A DNA stretch of 64,000 bases from Amorphochlora amoebiformis (lineage: Eukaryota; Cercozoa; Chlorarachniophyceae): positions 39,949-103,948 of the forward strand of contig BAAHQB010000435.1 of assembly GCA_054601695.1 (NCBI GenBank). Reading direction: 5' to 3'. The translations under genes and the position numbers were made by a program. Position 1 is the first letter of the stretch; each line of letters starts with the position of its first letter. The notes beneath the pieces are model-generated. The model did no database searches, was not told the DNA's origin, and was given only the letters and a program-made list of their open reading frames with translations. Of this stretch, positions 1-64,000 are shown piece by piece.

Positions 1-52015
<52,015 letters not shown>

Positions 52016-52406
52016 CGAATCCTAATGGGCTTTGACGGATGTCACAGGAACTTCTGGATACCGAATGTGACTCGACTAAGTACATACCTAGGAAGTCGTC
52101 GACCACACACAACACTTATGGTAGAAAACGATCAGAAGGATTAAGTGTTTGAGAACGTTTGAGGATGCATTAGATCTAGTAGATGCATCTCACGAAAACA
52201 GATTTCATATTCTAACTACCGTATGATTAAGGCAATATACAGAATCAGGATGCCAAGTTTCGGATTACCTCTGTACCTACGACATACTAGTAATTGAGTC
52301 ATTCATTGAAGTTGGACTTTTTAAATTAGATACCGTATGTGTATATTAACAATTATGATGATTATTTGTATATGTATATATATATATGTGTGTATGTATA
52401 TATCTA

Positions 52407-52441
<35 letters not shown>

Positions 52442-52905
52442 CATAGAGTGTATAAATATATAGTATATTTATTATTAATATATATATATATACATACATA
52501 TACATATCATAGTAGAGTGTACACTAGGTATAACTCTAGATAATTCGAACGAGTACTGGAGCATAAACTAATCTACAATGTATAATATTAGACTATTACC
52601 AGTGACTTGATACAACGCATGCCGAGTCTCTAGAGTGTATACGTCTAGTACGTATATACGTGTCGTACTAGCTATCAATGCATATACTAGATATAGCTAG
52701 AGTACTGTCTATAGCTAGACCGTAACCGTTAAGTTGTGTGAGTAGTATGATCTAGATGATTAGATCTGCTATAGTCTGATAGTGTCTTGCTAATATTTAG
52801 TAGAAACGAGATACATGTAGGTAGATGCACTACCGGTCTGTAGAATCTAGAGTGTAGATCTGCTAGATCTAGCAGATACATACGTGTACTTTCAAGTACC
52901 CCGGC

Positions 52906-52992
<87 letters not shown>

Positions 52993-53011
52993 TAAAGATA
53001 TATATATATAT

Positions 53012-53047
<36 letters not shown>

Positions 53048-53076
53048 GTATATATATATATATATATATAGTATAC

Positions 53077-53122
<46 letters not shown>

Positions 53123-54719
53123 GTGTATATATATATATATATATAACGTATATAGTAGATGACGGATGTAGTAGATAGTAGATAGAGATCATGATCAGTG
53201 AGACAGTAGTAACATGAGCAACGCCTAGACTACCTATAATGCTCATATCCTAGATATCTAGCATCTATATGTACGTGTACGTACCTACAAACTACCCTAC
53301 TCTATTCGAAATAGTAGTACATCTACTAGTACATAACACATCTAGTCATCACTCAGATCTAGTACATCTAGATTCTAGACATGCTCATGTCTATGAGTAT
53401 CTAGCATGAAATTCATAATACACTAGCAGAGCAGATATGTTGGAAACTACTACATATCTCAACAATGATCGCACACGAAATTAAATATCCACACAGCATG
53501 ACGTCACTCACAGACACTAGAGACACTCTAATGTACTAGTCTAGTAGTGTTGTCTAGTACTAGTACTAGTGTTGGACACACAGTGAATAAGAGTCGACGA
53601 GAGTAGGAGACACTCGACTCGTACTACGAGACTAGCAGAAGACAACACTAGAACAGTCTAGACAGTAGATAGCGTAGAGAGTAGCCTAATTGGCATCTAG
53701 CAGTCTCTAGACTAGCTAGAGTCTAGGCATCGTATACGGTCTAGACGGTATGAGCATCCTCTAGATCATGGCTTCATGGCCTCTGCAACATAACATCTCT
53801 AGCATCTACACTACAGACTAGTCTAGTACCACTACTACTACAATCAAGCCGTGTTGTAGGTGTTGTCATCGATCTTACACTAGTAGATTGAAGCCTAGAA
53901 CCTACCTCTAGACCTACTAGTAGACTACAGCACTACAGCTACTAGAGCAGCTACGCGGAGACACCTGGAAGAGCAAGCCCTACTAGAAGCCGGGGGGGAA
54001 CGTCGATGTGCCTAGATATAGTAGATCTAGTAGATGCTACATCTACTAGATCTACTACATATGGTCCCAAATATTCGGTCATTGTTGTTGTGAACCCTCC
54101 AGAGGCTAGACCCTACATCATAAGGCTACATGTAGTCAATATCCCGGATTCCGGAACCCAACACGTGTAGCCGACAAGTTTGATAATTACTAATCTGTTT
54201 CTCCTGACATCGCTGACTGTTCCACGGCATAAGTTGTAGAAGTTATAATGACATCCAACTAGTCTAAGTTTAATATTGTATCCAGTATATACTAGATCTA
54301 GAGTATGTATCTGATGTATGGTCTAGACTAGTACTAGTAGATCACGCTACCAGACTGTCATAAGTCAATTAGAACTGGTAAATGTAGTAAAACGTACAGT
54401 AGAATACGGAATCATCAATTAAGAACTAGAAGAAACGAACTTATAGGCAAACTTTAATTTGTTTAATTTGGGGCATAAACTAGATAAGTATCGCTCAGAC
54501 CGGATTGGACTAGTGATGGCATCAATATCGTGTTCTTATATATGTTGAAAACAAATGTATATATATATATATATGTATGTATGTATATATGTATATGTAT
54601 GTGTATGTGTGTGTGTGTGTATATGTGTAGATTATATGCTGTCTATAGCCTACGGTGGGTACTTTTATGATGATGTATTATTCGTTACGGTTACGAATTT
54701 GGATCGTTGATGATTGCGG
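52016..54719. other. Non-coding spacer with extreme CTAG enrichment
   Basis: No gene is recognised. 52016-52330 is the 3' flank of the receptor gene. 52337-52510 and 52905-53150 are (TA)n-rich. In the non-TA parts (52501-52900 and 53221-54060) I count about fifty CTAG tetranucleotides in roughly 1.24 kb, about ten times chance, often as ACTAGT, TCTAGA or AGATCTAG strings, e.g. TACTAGTACTAGT at 53558 onward. 54061-54540 is more ordinary sequence without a supported frame. The spacer separates two convergent genes. Confidence 0.85.
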
Positions 54720-58992
<4,273 letters not shown>

Positions 58993-59532
58993 TATGAACT
59001 TCTTGGATATTTTCGAAATGCTTGCTCCTGATCACTGATCAGAGACCTACGAAACAATTGCCGCAGGGCAATGGAAAGGTGAAGATCATTCTTGGTGAAA
59101 TCACCCAAAATTAAGAAAACTTTCGGTTTCGTTTTGCTATTATTAGTGTACTATTCAAGGCGTAGATGTTAAAAGGTTCTTTTTTTTAAGTGACTTTACC
59201 AAAAAAAGATAGCACATCTAATTTCGATTTTGGACGAAAATGAAAGGGACTTAAAAATGGTTTCAGGCTGTTCAGAGACTTTCAGCCCCCTGCATACTAC
59301 CGATGTTTAAGTATCCCTTAATACTATTGAATAAAATCAAGTGATTTCGAAAATAATAAGGAATCCCGGATAGTAGTAAGCTTGATAGGTACCATAAAAA
59401 TAGAGTAAAGCGTCTTCGAAACATTTTCCGCAACTTTTGGGAAGGGATAAAAGGGCTAAAAAGGTTAGGCCTGTACGGTTGACGAGCTGTGGGTGATTTC
59501 CTATCGTCACAAGTCGTTATCCTTCTGAAGCG
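58993..59532. other. Divergent intergenic region
   Basis: 540 bp between the start codons of the helical-protein gene (minus) and the LITAF-like gene (plus). It is moderately AT-rich without (TA)n tracts. It should contain both promoters, but I recognise no clear TATA box or other site. An open frame on the minus strand over 59272-59655 overlaps the LITAF-like exon and is judged a shadow. Confidence 0.5.
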
Positions 59533-60169
59533 ATGGAACCCCTCATTAACTCCGAAGAAAAACAAAAACCAGAACGTGTGCATTGTCCCACCTGCAATAG
59601 AGTCTGTCGGCCCCAAAATCGAGAGCGCATTCCCAAACCAAAGGTGAAAGAGCAAACGTATTTCTAGTTTTAATCTTCGGTGTTATTTCTTTCTCAGGCG
59701 TGGGTGGCGTGCTGCCTTCTCTTCATCATCTTTCCTCCCATTTCATGCGTTCCCTTTTGTCTTCCTCCATGCAATGTAAGTGTGAGAATTCTTTCTTTTC
59801 GACACTATCTCTTTTCCCCTTATGCACTCCGGTTGTTTAATCAAAGATTTTTTCTTTTTTTTGCCTTCCACTTCCATGTCGTCTGCATTGCAGAAGCGAC
59901 TGAAAACACTCATGCTTACTTTTCTGATGACAAATACTCATGCTTACTTTTCTGATGAATTTTCTGATGAATGCTTACTTTTCTGATGACAAACACGCAT
60001 GCTTACTTTTCTGATGACAAACACTCATACTTACTTTTATAATGACGCCCTTTTTTTCGCTTTGGGCTAGTGGATGAGAGCCAAGTGCGATCTGTGTGAT
60101 AGCACTTTGTACTTTGAGGAAGGAACTCCAAGACCAAGGCGACACGTGCAATCCGACCCAACACCGTAA
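59533..60169 (+). CDS. LITAF-like small membrane-associated zinc-binding protein
   Basis: Three small exons: 59533-59643, 59698-59775 and 60071-60169 (TAA at 60167-60169), all phase 0, 95 residues. Exon 1 has HCPTCNRVC, exon 2 the hydrophobic AWVACCLLFIIFPPISCVPF with further Cys, exon 3 AKCDLCDSTLYFEEG. This is the LITAF domain plan: an N-terminal CxxC half-site, a roughly 22-residue hydrophobic segment that dips into the membrane and carries the PFC signature, and a C-terminal CxxC half-site completing one zinc site. LITAF/CDIP proteins sit on the cytosolic face of late endosomes and lysosomes. An in-frame TGA lies 36-39 nt upstream of the ATG, supporting that start. The first intron is 54 nt; the second (59776-60070) contains a 28-bp repeat. 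An additional small exon in the second intron cannot be excluded. Confidence 0.75.
59908..60046 (+). repeat. 28-bp intronic tandem repeat, about five copies
   Basis: Units of ATGCTTACTTTTCTGATGAC plus AAACACTC start at 59908, 59936, about 59966 (shifted by a short partial copy), 59994 and 60022. They end 25 nt before the last LITAF-like exon. Each unit contains CTGATGA. The last copy is diverged. Confidence 0.88.
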
Positions 60170-60431
60170 AGAACAAAAAAACGCTCATTCTTAGAGAGTG
60201 GAAAGAATTACATTCATACGTCTGTAGAATTGTGTAGAGTTTTCATTCTTTGCGACTGAGAAAATTGCATTCATACAATGTTATACCTGCACATGTACAT
60301 TCACATGTGTATCACGACATATAATATTACAAAAGTTTATACTTATGTACATATCAATCTGTTTCTCCCTGAGATCTCCACACTCCAACGTCTCTCTCTA
60401 TATATAAATAATATATATATAATATATACAC

Positions 60432-60529
<98 letters not shown>

Positions 60530-60624
60530 CACATACATATACATGATATATATATGCAATGTGTATTACATACAGACTATACTTAGTATAATTATGCATT
60601 ACACACATATATATATACATATAT

Positions 60625-60671
<47 letters not shown>

Positions 60672-60797
60672 TATGTGTATAGACCTACAGGTAAATATAT
60701 ATATATATATATAGACCTACATGTAATATATATTACGTATATATATATATATATATACACACATATATACACATATATATATATATTTATTTATATG

Positions 60798-60834
<37 letters not shown>

Positions 60835-61011
60835 TATATGTATATTCAGTGAGTCCTATATATATATAATATTATATATATATATATATATATAATATAT
60901 CTAATATATATAGATATGTATATATAAATTATATATATATATATATATAATATATAATATATATATTTATGTATAATATATATATATATATATTATATAT
61001 ATATATATATA
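60170..61011. other. 3' flank and (TA)n-rich DNA, no gene seen
   Basis: 60170-60400 is unique 3' flank of the LITAF-like gene (GAGAAAATTGCATTCATAC and a similar string occur twice at 60200-60275). From 60400 to 61011 the sequence is almost entirely (TA)n with short interruptions; ATAGACCTACA(G/T)GTAA is duplicated at 60679 and 60712. Confidence 0.8.
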
Positions 61012-61267
61012 TACTGTTACAGCATGCAGAGCTAGCGCGGAACCTGTAGCTAGTTAACTACGCCGCGGCTGGCTAGACTACCGTCAGTTCCTAGAATATA
61101 CAAGCAGGAGCACAATACAAGGAACCCAGAATATTCTCGGAACCCATACGGTTCCGGAGGAAGAAAGGAAGTATCCGATTACCGCAAGAAGTTATCTATA
61201 ATCATTCGTCATAATCCAAACTTACGTGAATCAAACTCTGGACTACCATCTACTATACCACTGCGCT

Positions 61268-61274
<7 letters not shown>
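61012..61274 (-). mobile_element. Short non-autonomous element, copy 1
   Basis: A unique island of about 263 bp between (TA)n tracts that aligns over its full length, in inverted orientation, with 63433-63678. Shared blocks on its minus strand include GGATTATGACGAATGATTAT, CGGATACTTCCTTTCTT, GTATGGGTTCCGAGA and GACGGTAGTCTA. Ends are imperfect inverted repeats (TACTGTTA at the left, TAACAATA at the right). The minus-strand 5' part has TAGCGCAGTGG, which fits a tRNA-type A box, and GTTTGATTC, one base off a B box, so it may be a tRNA-derived SINE; the inverted ends and TA target instead suggest a MITE. Confidence 0.72.
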
Positions 61275-63120
<1,846 letters not shown>

Positions 63121-63232
63121 ATAACCCTAACCGTAACCCTAATTGAAGCCCATACGCCTATACCTAATCCTAACCGTACCCCTAACTCTCACCCTAGTTG
63201 AAACCCGAATCCTTATTCTAACCCTAATCACA
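63121..63232 (+). repeat. Degenerate telomere-like CCCTAA block
   Basis: CCCTAA, CCGTAA and CCTAAT-type hexamers recur in about 110 bp (AACCCTAACCGTAACCCTAA at the start). Two diverged half-blocks are visible, each with CCCTA(A/G)TTGAA(G/A)CCC. Flanks are (TA)n on both sides, so it is internal rather than a chromosome end. CCCTAA is the complement of TTAGGG. Confidence 0.75.
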
Positions 63233-63233
63233 T

Positions 63234-63284
<51 letters not shown>

Positions 63285-63288
63285 ATAC

Positions 63289-63348
<60 letters not shown>

Positions 63349-63403
63349 TATATATATATATATATATGTAAATATATATATACGTGATATATATTATACA
63401 TAC

Positions 63404-63432
<29 letters not shown>

Positions 63433-63438
<6 letters not shown>

Positions 63439-63675
63439 CAGCGTAGCAGCGGTAGTTGTCCGATTGACTGTTGTCCGTTCGGATTATGACGAATGATTAT
63501 TGAAAACTTTTGCGCGGTAGTCGGATACTTCCTTTCTTTCTCCGGAAGCGTATGGGTTCCGAGAGTTTTCTTGGTTCCGACTATTGTGCTACTACTCGTA
63601 TACTCTAAGGAACTGGCGGTAGTCTAACCAGCAGCCACTTAGTTAAGTAGCTATAGGTTCCGGTGTGCGTTAACA

Positions 63676-63678
<3 letters not shown>
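63433..63678 (+). mobile_element. Short non-autonomous element, copy 2
   Basis: About 246 bp flanked by (TA)n, starting TATTGTCAGCG and ending CGTTAACAATA, so the ends form an imperfect inverted repeat of about 11 bp (TATTGTYARCG). It aligns with the minus strand of 61012-61274. CCGTTCGGATTATG resembles a B box and TAGCAGCGG a weak A box. No open frame of note. Target-site duplications cannot be judged inside (TA)n. Confidence 0.72.
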
Positions 63679-63710
<32 letters not shown>

Positions 63711-63795
63711 CATACATATATATATATATATACATATATATGTAAATGTATATATATACATATGTAAATACTCTCTATTATTCTCTCTCTCCCTT

Positions 63796-63831
<36 letters not shown>

Positions 63832-64000
63832 CCTCTCTCTCTCACTTTCTTTTTCACTGCCCGCACAATGTTGATAGTCATCAGCCAGCAGGAGTTCATT
63901 ACTCACCTAAGAGCATTGTACATCATATTGTAGAATGGTAGGAGCTTAGGCATCGGTGAAATAGTTCTGCTCTTAGAGTGAAATTACTCATTATATGCTG
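63679..64000. other. (TA)n, CT tract and unassigned edge sequence
   Basis: 63679-63772 is (TA)n-like. 63778-63853 is a CT-rich microsatellite with a perfect (CT)n core near 63800-63825. The last 140 bp are unique; no frame or splice signal strong enough to call a gene is visible before the window ends. Confidence 0.75.

Noticed and set aside
59272-59655. 127-residue open frame on the minus strand
   Set aside because: It overlaps the LITAF-like exon, has no recognisable motif and no matching partner exons.
59908-60046. C/D-box snoRNA cluster because of repeated CTGATGA
   Set aside because: C- and D-box motifs coincide in one heptamer within a 28-bp tandem repeat; there is no box spacing or terminal stem.
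63651-63899. Minus-strand open frame rich in Arg/Glu (RERGRKRERERE)
   Set aside because: It is the translation of the CT tract and TA repeats.

Overview
The window is nuclear eukaryotic DNA: canonical GT-AG introns, split genes whose exon phases agree, long (TA)n tracts, and proteins of eukaryotic type. TAA, TAG and TGA all behave as stops. The lineage cannot be fixed from sequence alone. REJ modules with multi-pass membrane segments and PDZ-like tails, plus a degenerate CCCTAA block, suit a unicellular protist or alga (for example a stramenopile or relative), but this is inference.

Positions 1-52015 (+) hold most of one giant gene; its 5' end lies left of the window. From 1 to about 39.2 kb it is an array of micro-exons. 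Nearly all are exactly 69 nt, phase 1 on both sides, each encoding one 23-residue repeat (GPLxxPNTYS then PTTxNPTxSPxTS). They are separated by introns made largely of (TA)n. I count about 118 intact copies (roughly 2,700 residues) and some 15-20 decayed ones. The array has higher-order structure. A 57-nt exon (type [10 protein letters not shown]) recurs at 5823, 9269, 14288, 19509, 24886, 30952, 34452 and, diverged, 37833, and marks units of either 12 or 17 exon slots. Exon types in order: [33 protein letters not shown] with [37 protein letters not shown] with [52 protein letters not shown] with [28 protein letters not shown] with [52 protein letters not shown] with [51 protein letters not shown] with SPR. 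J-N repeat E-I, so a 17-slot unit is a 12-slot unit with one duplicated five-exon block. An older three-exon array at 1-3256 is heavily decayed.

From 39.1 to 52.0 kb ordinary exons follow (about 2,020 codons, phases consistent throughout): a Ser/Pro linker, a Cys-containing extracellular domain, REJ/PKD-like modules, a degenerate GPS-like region, at least six membrane segments resembling polycystin-1-type receptors, and a cytoplasmic tail with two PDZ-like domains. The micro-exon array would therefore encode a very long Pro/Thr/Ser-rich extracellular stalk on a membrane receptor.

Positions 52.0-54.7 kb are a non-coding spacer strikingly rich in CTAG. At 54720-58992 (-) lies a complete six-exon gene for a 908-residue protein: two tandem helical modules with Gly/Ala-rich hydrophobic hairpins, resembling alpha-helical pore formers, and a C-terminal beta-trefoil-like domain. 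Divergent from it, 59533-60169 (+) encodes a 95-residue LITAF-like protein in three tiny exons. The right end (60.2-64.0 kb) is (TA)n-rich with no gene seen. It contains two inverted copies of a roughly 250-bp short mobile element (61012-61274 and 63433-63678), a degenerate telomere-like CCCTAA block (63121-63232) and a CT tract.
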